Source of the DNA: an uncultured Alphaproteobacteria bacterium
GTDB taxonomy: Bacteria; Pseudomonadota; Alphaproteobacteria; RF32; CAG-239
Direction of reading: 5' to 3'
Length of the DNA: 64,000 nucleotides
Assembly: GCA_944391415.1 (NCBI GenBank)
Contig: CALXTM010000001.1
Location: 1-64,000 of the forward strand
Made by a program: the position numbers and the translations under genes. Positions 7,301 through 16,540 of this stretch are shown here, in pieces. The notes below the pieces were generated by a model that made no database searches, was not told where the DNA came from, and saw only the letters and a program-made list of their open reading frames with translations. Position 1 is the stretch's first letter. Every line of letters begins with the position of its first letter.

Positions 7301-8757
7301 TAGCCTAGTTTTTGTTTTAGTATTTGATTGACGATGCCGGGGTTGGCCTTGCCCGAGCTTTGCTTCATTACCTGGCCAACAAACCAACCAAGCAGATTGG
7401 TCTTGCCGGCTTTATAAGAGGCAACATTGTCAGGATTTGCGGCAATGACATCATCAACAATTTTTTCAATCGCCGAAGTATCGGTTACCTGTTTTAGCCC
7501 TTTTTCTTCAACAATTACCTCCGGAGCTTTGCCGGTTTCTGCCATTATGGCAAAGACATCTTTGGCGGTTTTGCCATTAATAACATTTTGCGTTATAAGC
7601 TCAACCAGTTTGCCCAGATTTTCGGCCGAAATCGGAGATTCTTCCAAGCTCAATTTCTTTTCGTTTAACATCGCAAAGAAATCACCCATCAACCAGTTGG
7701 CAACTTTTTTGGCATCGTGACCTTGAGCCGCACGCTCAAAGAACTCCGCCATCTCTTTGTTCTCGCAAATAACTGAGGCATCATATGCCGTCAGCCCCAG
7801 TTCTTTGACAAAGCGCTCTTTTTTGGCATCGGGCAGCTCTATGAGATTTTTCTTGATATCCTCAATAAACTCATCGCTTAGTACCAAGGGTGGCAAATCG
7901 GGCTCAGGAAAATAGCGGTAGTCATCGGAAAACTCCTTAAACCGCAAAAACTTGGTTTGCCCGGTGGCCTGATTAAACTGGCAAGTTTGCTGCTGCATCG
8001 TACCGCCTGATTCATATAACTCGACCTGACGTCTGGCCTCAAAATCAATTGCCTGCATGGCAAATTTGACCGAGTTAACGTTCTTTACCTCGGCCCTTGG
8101 TCTTAACTCTTTACTTCCGACCGGACGAACCGAAATACTGGCATCGCAACGCATCGAACCTTCGTCCATATTGCCGTCGCAAGAGCCCAAATATCTGACT
8201 ATCGAACGAAGCTTGCGCAAAAATGCACCGGCCTCTTCCGGAGAACGAAAGTCAGGCTTGGTTACAATTTCCATCAACCCGACACCGGCACGATTCAAAT
8301 CGATAAATGTTTTGGTGGGAGAAATGTCGTGTATCGACTTAGCCGCATCTTGCTCAATATGCAGTCTTTCGACACCTATATCCTTGGTTGATCCATCTTC
8401 AAGCTCTATCTTGACAAAACCTTCGCCTACTATCGGATATTTAAACTGGGTTATCTGATAGCCTTGCGGCAAGTCGGCATAAAAATAGTTTTTGCGGGCA
8501 AAGGCCGAATATTTATTGATTTTGGCATTTAGCCCAAAACCTGTTTTGACCGCCTGACGCACACACTCCTCATTTAGGGTTGGCAACATGCCTGGCATAC
8601 CTGCATCAACAAACGAAACATTTTGGTTAACATCGGAGCCATAGTGAGTAGATGCACCAGAAAATATTTTGGACTTGGAAATAATTTGGCAATGGATTTC
8701 AAGCCCGCAAACAACCTCCCAGTCGCCTGTTTTACCTTTGATTATCATTCCGCTCAT
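7300..8757 (-). CDS. gatB: Asp-tRNA(Asn)/Glu-tRNA(Gln) amidotransferase subunit B
   Basis: A protein of 485 residues. WEVVCGLEIHCQI near the N-terminus and FVDAGMPGMLPTLNEECV match the family, and the C-terminal Yqey-like tail ends in NPGIVNQILKQKLG. GatB is the kinase and tRNA-binding subunit that activates the side chain of mischarged tRNA. The start codon lies two bases past the gatA stop with GGAG upstream, so the genes are translated together. AsnRS is also encoded here (28752), so the complex probably serves mainly Gln-tRNA synthesis. Confidence 0.96.
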   Translation of the reverse strand: MSGMIIKGKTGDWEVVCGLEIHCQIISKSKIFSGASTHYGSDVNQNVSFVDAGMPGMLPTLNEECVRQAVKTGFGLNAKINKYSAFARKNYFYADLPQGYQITQFKYPIVGEGFVKIELEDGSTKDIGVERLHIEQDAAKSIHDISPTKTFIDLNRAGVGLMEIVTKPDFRSPEEAGAFLRKLRSIVRYLGSCDGNMDEGSMRCDASISVRPVGSKELRPRAEVKNVNSVKFAMQAIDFEARRQVELYESGGTMQQQTCQFNQATGQTKFLRFKEFSDDYRYFPEPDLPPLVLSDEFIEDIKKNLIELPDAKKERFVKELGLTAYDASVICENKEMAEFFERAAQGHDAKKVANWLMGDFFAMLNEKKLSLEESPISAENLGKLVELITQNVINGKTAKDVFAIMAETGKAPEVIVEEKGLKQVTDTSAIEKIVDDVIAANPDNVASYKAGKTNLLGWFVGQVMKQSSGKANPGIVNQILKQKLG

Positions 8758-8758
8758 C

Positions 8759-10216
8759 CTACTTTACTCCTCTAAATGCAACTTGTTTTTCCAATATGGA
8801 GGCAGCCTTAAGGACGCTTTCTTCATCAAAAGCACGGCCAATAAGCTGCATTCCCAGCGGCAACCCTTTAGAATTTAGGCCAATCGGCAAGCTCATGGCC
8901 GGAAGTCCTGCCAAAGACACCGAAACGGTAAATATATCATTAAGCCACATATTTATCGGATCTTGTTGCATGGACTTGTCACCAATGGCAAATGCCGCAC
9001 TCGGCGCCGTAGGAGTTAAAATTATGTCACAGTGATTAAAAGCTTCAATAAAATCATCGCGTATCAGGCGGCGAACTTTTTGCGCCTTAAGATAATAGGC
9101 GTCATAATAACCGGCCGACAAAACATATGTCCCAATCATAATTCGGCGCTTGACCTCGCGGCCAAACCCCGCCGTACGGGAATTGACATACATTTCATCC
9201 AAGGTTTTGCCTTCAACGCGGTTGCCATAACGCAGCCCGTCATAACGCGCCAAGTTACTTGAGGCCTCGGCCGGAGCAATAATATAGTAAACAGCCAAAG
9301 CGTATTTGGTATGCGGAAGCGAAATATCTACGATTTCGACGCCCTGCTCTTTGAGCATTTGTGCAGCCTTGTCCCAATAACTTGCGACCTCTTCATTGAG
9401 GCTTGGAACACGATACTCTTTGGGGATACCAACTCTCATTCCTTTGATGCTTTGTCCCAAAACCTTGGTAAAATCAGGCACGGCAATTTTGGCCGAGGTT
9501 GCATCTTTGGCATCGTGCCCTGACATAACTTTGAGCATAATGGCACAATCTTCAACTGTTTTGGCAATGGGACCGGCCTGATCCAATGATGAGGCAAAGG
9601 CTATTATGCCATAGCGTGAACAACGGCCATAGGTCGGCTTAATGCCGGTTACGCCGCAAAATGCCGAAGGTTGACGAATCGAACCACCGGTGTCAGTGCC
9701 GGTTGCTGCCGCACACATATTGGCTGCCACCGCGGCTGCCGAACCACCAGACGAACCGCCAGGAACAAGCGGAACTTCTTTGCTCCAGGGGTTAATGACC
9801 GGACCAAAAGCCGAGGTCTCATTGCTGCCGCCCATGGCAAATTCATCCAGATTAAGCTTGCCCAAAAAATTGGCCCCGGCCGAGAGCAACTTTGAGGTTA
9901 CGGTCGACTCATAGGGTGGAACAAATCCTTTTAAGATTTGCGAACAAGCCGTGGTATCTACACCTTTGGTGCAAAACAAATCTTTGATACCCAATGGAAT
10001 ACCTTCCAACTCGCCGCCAAGGCCCGAATCAATTTTGCTCTGACTGGCTGCTGCCTGTTGTAATGCCAGCTCCGGCGTCTCTTTTACAAAAGCATTGAGT
10101 TTGTGCTTTGCTTGCATATTGTTGATATAGCTTGTCGTCAGCTCCACCGCACTGAATTCTTTTTTGCTTAATCCTTTTTTGGCTTCGGCAATGGTTAATT
10201 CGGTTAAATCTGTCAT
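8759..10216 (-). CDS. gatA: Asp-tRNA(Asn)/Glu-tRNA(Gln) amidotransferase subunit A
   Basis: A protein of 485 residues of the amidase-signature family. The catalytic Lys-Ser-Ser triad is visible: lysine 78 in GIKDLF, serine 155 in [14 protein letters not shown] and serine 179 in [12 protein letters not shown]. GatA releases ammonia from glutamine for transfer to the tRNA-bound residue by GatB. It lies between gatC (11 bases upstream) and gatB in the order gatC-gatA-gatB. Confidence 0.97.
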   Translation of the reverse strand: MTDLTELTIAEAKKGLSKKEFSAVELTTSYINNMQAKHKLNAFVKETPELALQQAAASQSKIDSGLGGELEGIPLGIKDLFCTKGVDTTACSQILKGFVPPYESTVTSKLLSAGANFLGKLNLDEFAMGGSNETSAFGPVINPWSKEVPLVPGGSSGGSAAAVAANMCAAATGTDTGGSIRQPSAFCGVTGIKPTYGRCSRYGIIAFASSLDQAGPIAKTVEDCAIMLKVMSGHDAKDATSAKIAVPDFTKVLGQSIKGMRVGIPKEYRVPSLNEEVASYWDKAAQMLKEQGVEIVDISLPHTKYALAVYYIIAPAEASSNLARYDGLRYGNRVEGKTLDEMYVNSRTAGFGREVKRRIMIGTYVLSAGYYDAYYLKAQKVRRLIRDDFIEAFNHCDIILTPTAPSAAFAIGDKSMQQDPINMWLNDIFTVSVSLAGLPAMSLPIGLNSKGLPLGMQLIGRAFDEESVLKAASILEKQVAFRGVK

Positions 10217-10227
10217 CTTTATACTTC

Positions 10228-10524
10228 CTATTCTACAACTTTGGGAACGGCAAAATAGCCATATTCTTGCATCGGCGCGTTGGCTAAAATAGCCTCGGCT
10301 TGATTGCCCTCGGTAACTTCGTCTTTACGCATATCAAGCGTGCCGTCATTAACCGAAACCAACGGCTCAACTTGCTCGGTATCAACTTCTTTCAGTTGAT
10401 CGACCCATTGCAAAATTTTATTAAATTCTTCCTTGGTCGCATCAATTTTGTCTTCATCAATTTTAAGATGCGATAAAAAAGCTATTTTCTTTACGGTTTG
10501 AGCATCTATCGACATTATATTCAT
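10228..10524 (-). CDS. gatC: Asp-tRNA(Asn)/Glu-tRNA(Gln) amidotransferase subunit C
   Basis: A protein of 98 residues with the typical pattern of the small GatC stabilising subunit: [16 protein letters not shown] at the start and a conserved central region with [13 protein letters not shown] and the motif LRKDEV-like MRKDEV. The start could instead be the ATG three codons later (10515, MSIDAQ). It wraps around GatA and GatB and is needed for assembly. It follows sppA by six bases on the same strand. Confidence 0.93.
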   Translation of the reverse strand: MNIMSIDAQTVKKIAFLSHLKIDEDKIDATKEEFNKILQWVDQLKEVDTEQVEPLVSVNDGTLDMRKDEVTEGNQAEAILANAPMQEYGYFAVPKVVE

Positions 10525-10530
10525 TCCTTT

Positions 10531-12330
10531 TTAGTATTGAATAAGAACTGGCGGCATCACCGCATCATATTTTAATCTTTGTAGCACATTTAATAAATCT
10601 TTATCAAGACCTATCTGCGTTTTTAACTTGCCAATAATTGCATAAGAGCCTGAAGACAAAAGCTCGGAAATCTTTTCTTGCATGCTCTTGGGATGAGGAT
10701 AAAACTCAACCTTAAGCGGTTTGTCGGGGTCAATTGATGATAGCTCTATTGCTTTGGATATGGCTTCATTGTAACCGCCGATCGCGTCAATCAGCCCATT
10801 GGCTTTGGCTTGCTCTCCACTCCAGATTCTGCCGCGAGCTACTTTGTCCATGTCTTGAAGGCTAATATGGCGAGCTGATGACGTCTTGGCTACAAAATCT
10901 TGATATACATTGTCCAAGGAGCGATTAAATATGGTTTGTTCCGAGGCTGAAAAGGCCTGATTAATACTCATAATATCAGCATTGCGACCAAACGACACTC
11001 CTTGCCAATTAATATCAAGTTTTTGCCATAGACCGCTTAGAACAGGCTTGCCGCCCAAAACACCTATCGACCCCGTAATGCTCAGGTCTTGCGCAAAAAT
11101 AACATCGGCAGGCAAGGCTATAAAATAACCGCCCGATGCCGCATAAGACGACATCGAAACAACTACGGGAATTTGTTTTTCGGACTTAAAATCTGCCAAG
11201 GCCTGGCGCATATAATCGGCTGCCAAATAGCTGCCGCCAGGAGAGTCAATCCTAACCACCAAAGCCTTTAAGTCTTTAATTTCCGAGAGCTCATTAAGTG
11301 CTGAGACAAAACTTTCGGCACCGGCAACCACTGCCCCTTGCAAAGGATCAAATACACTGGGGCCTGAGCTTATCTCGCCGGTTACGGTCAAAATGCCTAA
11401 TGTCTGTTTGCCATCCTGCGGCATAAAAAACAATAGATAATCCCGCCAATCGAACGGCTCGGCATCATAATCGGTCTTTAGCCTGCGCAACAAATTGTCT
11501 GAATAGGCCAACTCATCAACCAGGCCTTGAGCCAGCGAATCTTGTGCACTGAGCGGAGCTTGGTCAATAAGTTCGAGCAATTTTTGCTCTTTAATCCCGC
11601 GTGAGGCGGAAATATCAGCAACCATCTTGGAAAACAGCGATGAGCCCAATTTGTCAAGCTCTTGTCTTAGGGACTGTGACATTTTTTCATCGGTAAATGA
11701 CGAAAACGCATTTTTGTACTCATATCTGGCATAAAACTCCGGCTTAATTCCGATACGATTAAGCAATTTGCGCATAAACGGCATTTCGATACTGATGCCG
11801 GTTATTCCCAAATCACCGCCTGGCTGCAAAATTATTTCGTCAAAAGCGCTGGCCAAATAATATTCTGACATACCACCGCCAAAAGCACCAAAACTCTCGG
11901 AAAATATATAGGCCTTTTTGCCGGTTTGCCTAAAATGAAAAATAAGGTCTCGCAGTTCTTCAATCTGCGATAAAGACAAATCGCTTTGACCAACACGCGC
12001 AAAAATTGCCTTAATGCCATCATCTTCGGCAGCCATTGAAATAGCCTTGACCAAATCATAGAACGATACTGTTGATTCACCGGTTAGGTCGTTTAACAAA
12101 CTGTCTGATGCTACCTCGGCCAGAGGTGTGTCAAAATCTATTTGCAAAATTGCCCGCTCGGGTAACGTTATCGTCTTGCCGATATTGCTGTTGACCAACC
12201 CAAGCAAAGCAATAAACAATAGTATAAACAAAACTCCAAGTAAGGCAAATGCCCAAATCAACGATTTGAGCAAAAGCTTTAGCGATGTTTTATCTTTCAG
12301 TTTGTATAACGACGATGTAATTTTAGACAT
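10531..12330 (-). CDS. sppA: Signal peptide peptidase SppA, long (67K) form
   Basis: A protein of 599 residues, the length of the two-domain SppA. A single membrane segment (about residues 23-48) anchors it in the inner membrane. The catalytic serine lies in SMSSYAASGGYF of the C-terminal half and the general-base lysine in YARYEYKNAFSS of the N-terminal half, as in the E. coli enzyme, where the two halves each give one residue. It degrades cleaved signal peptides. Its start overlaps the fabI stop by eight bases, which implies coupled translation. Confidence 0.93.
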   Translation of the reverse strand: MSKITSSLYKLKDKTSLKLLLKSLIWAFALLGVLFILLFIALLGLVNSNIGKTITLPERAILQIDFDTPLAEVASDSLLNDLTGESTVSFYDLVKAISMAAEDDGIKAIFARVGQSDLSLSQIEELRDLIFHFRQTGKKAYIFSESFGAFGGGMSEYYLASAFDEIILQPGGDLGITGISIEMPFMRKLLNRIGIKPEFYARYEYKNAFSSFTDEKMSQSLRQELDKLGSSLFSKMVADISASRGIKEQKLLELIDQAPLSAQDSLAQGLVDELAYSDNLLRRLKTDYDAEPFDWRDYLLFFMPQDGKQTLGILTVTGEISSGPSVFDPLQGAVVAGAESFVSALNELSEIKDLKALVVRIDSPGGSYLAADYMRQALADFKSEKQIPVVVSMSSYAASGGYFIALPADVIFAQDLSITGSIGVLGGKPVLSGLWQKLDINWQGVSFGRNADIMSINQAFSASEQTIFNRSLDNVYQDFVAKTSSARHISLQDMDKVARGRIWSGEQAKANGLIDAIGGYNEAISKAIELSSIDPDKPLKVEFYPHPKSMQEKISELLSSGSYAIIGKLKTQIGLDKDLLNVLQRLKYDAVMPPVLIQY

Positions 12331-13156
12331 TTTGTCCTTCTGTTAAAATTTCAACATTTTCTCTAAGGTGCTTCATTCTTAGCATACCCTGGATGTGATA
12401 TCCGCAATCGGCATGAACAACCTCGCCCGAGATGCATGATCCACAATCTGAAAGCAGGCCCAAAGCCGCCATTCCGACCTCTTCTTTGGTAACATTGCGC
12501 TCTAATGCCGAATTGAAGGCGTTCCAATGCAACATTTTTCTAAAATCGCCAATACCCGAGGCAGCCAAAGTCTTGAGCGGGCCTGAAGATAAGGCATTGA
12601 CCCTGACGCCTTGTTCGCCCAAGTCCATCGCTGCATAGCGAACCGAGGCCTCCAAAGCTGCTTTGGCAACACCCATAATATTATAGTTGGGCAATACGCG
12701 CTCTGATCCCATATAGGTAAGAGCCAAGATAGCTCCGCCTTCATTCATAATCGGCGAAGCATATTTGCACGCCTCCAAAAACGAAAAGCAAGATATGTTC
12801 ATCGTCATGATGAAATTGTCTTTGGTGGTATCAATCGTGCGACCGCGCAATTGATCTTTGTCAGAAAAAGCAATGGCATGAACCAAAAAATCTATCTTAC
12901 CCCACTTTTTGCCAAGCTCGGCAAAACAATCCTCTACACTCTTGCTGTCAGAGACATCGCATTTTAGCAAAAGCGGCTCTTTATCAAGTTGGGCAGCCAA
13001 TGGTTTTACCCTTTTTTCCAAAGCCTCGTTTTGGTAAGAAATTGCCAATTGTGCGCCATGCTCGTTTAGCGCTTCGGCAATTCCCCAAGCAATGGACTTA
13101 TCATTGGCCAAGCCCATAATAAGCCCCCTCTTGCTTTCCATCAAAAGTTTTGACAT
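12323..13156 (-). CDS. fabI: Enoyl-[acyl-carrier-protein] reductase [NADH]
   Basis: A protein of 277 residues, short-chain dehydrogenase fold. The divergent nucleotide-binding start RGLIMGLANDKSIAWGIA is diagnostic of FabI, and the catalytic Tyr158-x6-Lys165 is in NYNIMGVAKAALE. It performs the last reduction of each fatty-acid elongation cycle and is the target of triclosan in other bacteria. It heads a minus-strand unit that continues through sppA and gatCAB and is divergent from yihY. Confidence 0.95.
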   Translation of the reverse strand: MSKLLMESKRGLIMGLANDKSIAWGIAEALNEHGAQLAISYQNEALEKRVKPLAAQLDKEPLLLKCDVSDSKSVEDCFAELGKKWGKIDFLVHAIAFSDKDQLRGRTIDTTKDNFIMTMNISCFSFLEACKYASPIMNEGGAILALTYMGSERVLPNYNIMGVAKAALEASVRYAAMDLGEQGVRVNALSSGPLKTLAASGIGDFRKMLHWNAFNSALERNVTKEEVGMAALGLLSDCGSCISGEVVHADCGYHIQGMLRMKHLRENVEILTEGQNV

Positions 13157-13296
13157 AGTCCTAGTTCCTTATTTTGTTAACACACACTTACACACACAAA
13201 ATACACAATCGAGTTTTACTCTATTGCAATATAGTGTAATCTTCTATAAAATTTGCTTATGTTTGTAAACATCTTTTTTTTATGGCAAGGACAAGT

Positions 13297-14235
13297 ATGA
13301 ATTTTAATTTTGATAAACTAAAACAAACCCTTATATCTGCCAAGGATTTCTGCCGTTTTATTGCATCACGGATTCAAACCGACAATATCTTGCGGGTGGC
13401 GTCGTCTTTAAGTTATACTTCTTTGATCGCAATAGTGCCGTTGTTTGCCATCGGGCTTGCCATATTTTCGGCCTTTCCGGTTTTTAGCGATATCAGAGAA
13501 CAATTGCAGGCGGCTTTGATTCAGAATGTCGTACCGGCAATCGGGCAAGAGGTTAACCAATATTTTAACGAATTCGTTTCGGCAACCGCAAAACTTACTA
13601 CCGTCGGCGTAGTTGGAATCGTGTTTACTGCCATTTTGCTGCTGTCTACAATTGAGAATTCGTTCAATTATATTTTCAAAGTTTATAAACCTCGCAGTAT
13701 TAAAACCAAAATCACCCTTTATTGGACCGTGATAACTTTGGGGCCATTGCTCTACGGAACCGGCGTATCGCTAAAGGGATATTTCTTTATGTTGCAAAAA
13801 TTGGTGCCGCAAGAGTTTGGCATTGCTTATGTCGTACAGGCGTTGTTGCCGGGAATGTTTACCCTGCTGATGTTAATGTTGGTTTATATCTTGGTGCCCA
13901 ATAAAAAAGTTAGTTTTTGGCATGCTTTTTGGGGAGCTTTGGCTGCCCTAATCGGCATTTATATCATGCGCAAATTTTTTGGTACGTTTATTGCTTCCTC
14001 TGTCGTTTATACCACCCTTTATGGGGCAATGGCCGCAATTCCGCTGCTGCTGTTATGGCTTTATCTAAACTGGGCTGTGGTTATATTCGGCGCTGCCATT
14101 ACCGCCGCACTTGGCGAATATAAAGATAAGGAAATTTTTACAAACAAAAATAATGAAAAATCAGAGCGTAATCGTTATTATAACAAAAAAAATCACAACA
14201 ACAGAAAAAAGTTCTTGCCAAAAGAACATTATTAG
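13297..14235 (+). CDS. YihY/BrkB-family inner-membrane protein
   Basis: About 312 residues with several membrane helices (clear ones near SLIAIVPLFAIGLAIFSAF, VGVVGIVFTAILLLSTI, VVQALLPGMFTLLMLMLVYIL and AAIPLLLLWLYLNW) and a basic, asparagine-rich C-terminus. The pattern RVASSLSYTSLIAIVPLFAIG is the hallmark of the YihY family, once wrongly called RNase BN. The function is not established. An upstream ATG (13282) is in frame, but AAGGA lies five bases before the ATG at 13297, which is chosen. Its last codons overlap the SOS box of recA. Confidence 0.87.
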   Translation: MNFNFDKLKQTLISAKDFCRFIASRIQTDNILRVASSLSYTSLIAIVPLFAIGLAIFSAFPVFSDIREQLQAALIQNVVPAIGQEVNQYFNEFVSATAKLTTVGVVGIVFTAILLLSTIENSFNYIFKVYKPRSIKTKITLYWTVITLGPLLYGTGVSLKGYFFMLQKLVPQEFGIAYVVQALLPGMFTLLMLMLVYILVPNKKVSFWHAFWGALAALIGIYIMRKFFGTFIASSVVYTTLYGAMAAIPLLLLWLYLNWAVVIFGAAITAALGEYKDKEIFTNKNNEKSERNRYYNKKNHNNRKKFLPKEHY

Positions 14236-14238
14236 AAC
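14224..14238 (+). promoter_or_regulatory. LexA (SOS) box of recA
   Basis: The sequence GAAC (14224-14227), seven bases, GAAC (14235-14238) is the reverse complement of the alphaproteobacterial LexA site GTTC-N7-GTTC. It lies 41-55 bases before the recA start codon, where a LexA dimer would block transcription. This is a direct-repeat site, unlike the CTGT-N8-ACAG palindrome of gammaproteobacteria. Confidence 0.8.
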
Positions 14239-14278
14239 ATTATATGTATCATAAATAATTTAATTGTGAACGGAGTTA

Positions 14279-15310
14279 ATGATGGATAAAGAAAAAGCAC
14301 TTGATGCCGCCTTGAGCCAAATTGAAAAAGCTTTTGGCAAAGGGTCAATTATGAGAATGGGGCAAGATAATGCCCATGCTGATATCGAAGGAATTTCTAC
14401 CGGGTCGTTGGGGCTTGATATGGCTCTTGGAATCGGCGGTTTGCCAAGAGGCAGAATCGTCGAAATATATGGACCTGAAAGCTCTGGTAAGACAACGCTG
14501 GCTTTAAGTGTTATTGCTCAGGCGCAGAAAAAAGGCGGAACCTGTGCATTTATTGATGCCGAACATGCTCTTGATCCTTCTTATGCCAAAAAAATCGGCG
14601 TAGATTTGGAAAATCTTTTAATATCGCAGCCTGATGCCGGTGAGCAGGCCTTGGAAATTGCCGATACTCTTGTCCGCTCGGGGGCAATTGATGTATTGGT
14701 GGTTGACTCGGTTGCAGCTTTGGTTCCTAAGGCTGAGCTAGAAGGTGAGATGGGTGATTCGCACATGGGATTGCAGGCGCGTTTGATGAGCCAGGCCTTG
14801 CGCAAACTCACTTCTACCATTGCTCGTTCCAACACCTTGGTTATCTTCATCAACCAAATCAGAATGAAAATCGGCGTGATGTTTGGTAACCCAGAAACAA
14901 CCACCGGCGGTAATGCTTTGAAGTTCTATGCCTCGGTGAGAATCGACATCAGAAGCATTGGCAAAATTAAAGACAAAGAAGATATTATCGGCTCACAGAC
15001 CAGGGTCAAAATTGTTAAGAACAAAGTTGCTCCTCCGTTTAAGGTCGTTGATTTTGATATTATGTATGGCGAAGGCATTTCTAAGACCGGCGAATTGATT
15101 GACTTGGGTGTCAAAGCCAATGTTATTGAAAAATCAGGTGCTTGGTTTGCTTACAACGGTGAGAAAATCGGCCAGGGAAGAGAAAACGCTAAAACTTTCT
15201 TGAAAGAACACCCGGATATTGCACTTGAGATCGAAAACAAAATCAAGGCCGATGCCGGACATTTGAGCTCGGAGATGATTGGCGGCGACAATATAGCCGA
15301 GGAAGAATAA
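14279..15310 (+). CDS. recA: Recombinase RecA
   Basis: A protein of 343 residues. The Walker A motif GPESSGKTT lies at residues 65-73, followed by the family block [12 protein letters not shown]-like [14 protein letters not shown], the L2 region [32 protein letters not shown] and the acidic C-terminal tail. It forms filaments on single-stranded DNA for recombination and activates LexA cleavage. Two ATG codons in a row (14279, 14282) follow GGAG. Transcription is probably under LexA control from the box at 14224. A strong terminator follows. Confidence 0.98.
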   Translation: MMDKEKALDAALSQIEKAFGKGSIMRMGQDNAHADIEGISTGSLGLDMALGIGGLPRGRIVEIYGPESSGKTTLALSVIAQAQKKGGTCAFIDAEHALDPSYAKKIGVDLENLLISQPDAGEQALEIADTLVRSGAIDVLVVDSVAALVPKAELEGEMGDSHMGLQARLMSQALRKLTSTIARSNTLVIFINQIRMKIGVMFGNPETTTGGNALKFYASVRIDIRSIGKIKDKEDIIGSQTRVKIVKNKVAPPFKVVDFDIMYGEGISKTGELIDLGVKANVIEKSGAWFAYNGEKIGQGRENAKTFLKEHPDIALEIENKIKADAGHLSSEMIGGDNIAEEE

Positions 15311-15324
15311 TTACTCCAAATCTA

Positions 15325-15356
15325 AAAAATCCCTTCTTGCACAAGAAGGGATTTTT
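15325..15356. terminator. Terminator of recA
   Basis: A long stem (left arm 15325-15338, right arm 15343-15356) with AAAAATCCC / GGGATTTTT at its base and a four-base loop. It also works for the opposite strand and lies only seven bases before 143-bp repeat copy A. Confidence 0.9.
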
Positions 15357-15362
15357 ATTGTT

Positions 15363-15505
15363 ATAAACTTCCACTAGCTAACGCAAGTGGTATTACCTGT
15401 TCCGAACTACGTTCGCCCTGCCCAAAGGCTTCGCAAGCCTAACGGCTGGGCAGGTATGTCTACATCTACCTGCTTACGCAGGTAGTGTTACGTTCGAATC
15501 ATAAA
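15363..15505. repeat. 143-bp palindromic repeat, copy A
   Basis: One of four identical 143-bp copies (others at 37260, 45278 and 59011), all in the same orientation. Within it four hairpins can form: CCACT/AGTGG with a TAAC tip, CGAAC-TAC-GTTCG, CCTGCCCA/TGGGCAGG enclosing GGCTT-CGC-AAGCC, and CTACCTGC-TTAC-GCAGGTAG. Both ends read ATAAA. This copy lies between the recA terminator and the lpxD stop codon, two convergent genes. Confidence 0.95.
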
Positions 15506-15512
15506 TTTTGCT

Positions 15513-16526
15513 TTATTTCTTCAATAGTTTTTGGATGTAGGCGGTTTGTTTCATAAAATCTCTAAAGCCAATCGCCGGAGACCCCATCACCGCAGCACCA
15601 GGCTCAATATCACGCATGATACCTGACTGGGCTCCGATTTGCGCCTGCGAACCGACATTAAGATGACCGGCAAAGCCTGCCTGACCGCCACAAACAACAT
15701 AATCACCAAATGTGCAGCTGCCGGCAACCCCAACCTGAGCCACCAAAATACAGCCGCGCCCCAGCTTGTCATTATGCGCAATCTGTACCAAATTATCAAT
15801 GCGGCATCCATCGCCGATTATCGTATCATCCAAAGCACCGCGATCAATACAGGTATTGGCACAAATTTCGACATCATTGCCGATAATAACACGGCCTAGT
15901 TGCGGAATGCGTTTGTGCTGGCCATGAACAGTTTGAAAACCAAAACCATCCCAGCCAATGCGTGCTCCGCCATAGATATAGACATTATTGCCGATAATGG
16001 CGTGCATAATATTGGCACAAGAGCCAACCCGACAATTGTTGCCCAATTTGCAACCTCTGGCTATAACGCATCCGGCTTCCAAATAACAATTATCGCCAAT
16101 CTCAACCTCGTCACCAATAACAACATAATCACCAATATAGCAATTTTGCCCGATTTTGGCCGATGGCGCAATGATGGCCGTTTGGCAAATTTGCGGCTCT
16201 GACAATATTTCGCTATACATGGCATAATTCAATTTAACAAAGCTGTCATGCGGATCATCACTTTGCAAAACAATTACATCCTTTGGCATAAGCGAGACAA
16301 ACTCTTTTGAGGTAACACAAGCAGTCGTTTTAATTTGGGAGGCTACCTCTTTTTTCTTTTTGTCAAAGAAAAAAGATATCTCACCGCTGCCCCCATTCGA
16401 GATGCTGGCCATATCATTAATAATGGTATCTGACTTGCTTGCATCAAGAAGAACAGCACCGCAAATCTCGGCAATCTGTTTTAAGGTAAACGGACCGTTG
16501 TTTTTATAAAAACGATTATCAACCAT
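15513..16526 (-). CDS. lpxD: UDP-3-O-acylglucosamine N-acyltransferase
   Basis: A protein of 337 residues with an N-terminal uridine-binding region and a long left-handed beta-helix of hexapeptide repeats (about residues 110-290; for example [22 protein letters not shown]). The catalytic-histidine segment is seen in [10 protein letters not shown]. It adds the second acyl chain in lipid A synthesis. It follows bamA by 14 bases. The partners that usually come next (fabZ, lpxA, lpxB) are missing; repeat copy A and recA lie there instead. Confidence 0.95.
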   Translation of the reverse strand: MVDNRFYKNNGPFTLKQIAEICGAVLLDASKSDTIINDMASISNGGSGEISFFFDKKKKEVASQIKTTACVTSKEFVSLMPKDVIVLQSDDPHDSFVKLNYAMYSEILSEPQICQTAIIAPSAKIGQNCYIGDYVVIGDEVEIGDNCYLEAGCVIARGCKLGNNCRVGSCANIMHAIIGNNVYIYGGARIGWDGFGFQTVHGQHKRIPQLGRVIIGNDVEICANTCIDRGALDDTIIGDGCRIDNLVQIAHNDKLGRGCILVAQVGVAGSCTFGDYVVCGGQAGFAGHLNVGSQAQIGAQSGIMRDIEPGAAVMGSPAIGFRDFMKQTAYIQKLLKK

Positions 16527-16540
16527 AATATCTCTCCTTA

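Noticed and set aside
10228-13156. fabI-sppA-gatCAB as a novel operon
   Set aside because: All five are ordinary housekeeping genes; their adjacency alone gives no sign of a joint function.
15363-15505. tRNA-derived element, since the repeat ends with the T-loop-like GTTCGAATC
   Set aside because: There is no T stem, acceptor stem or D arm around it; the match is too short to mean anything.
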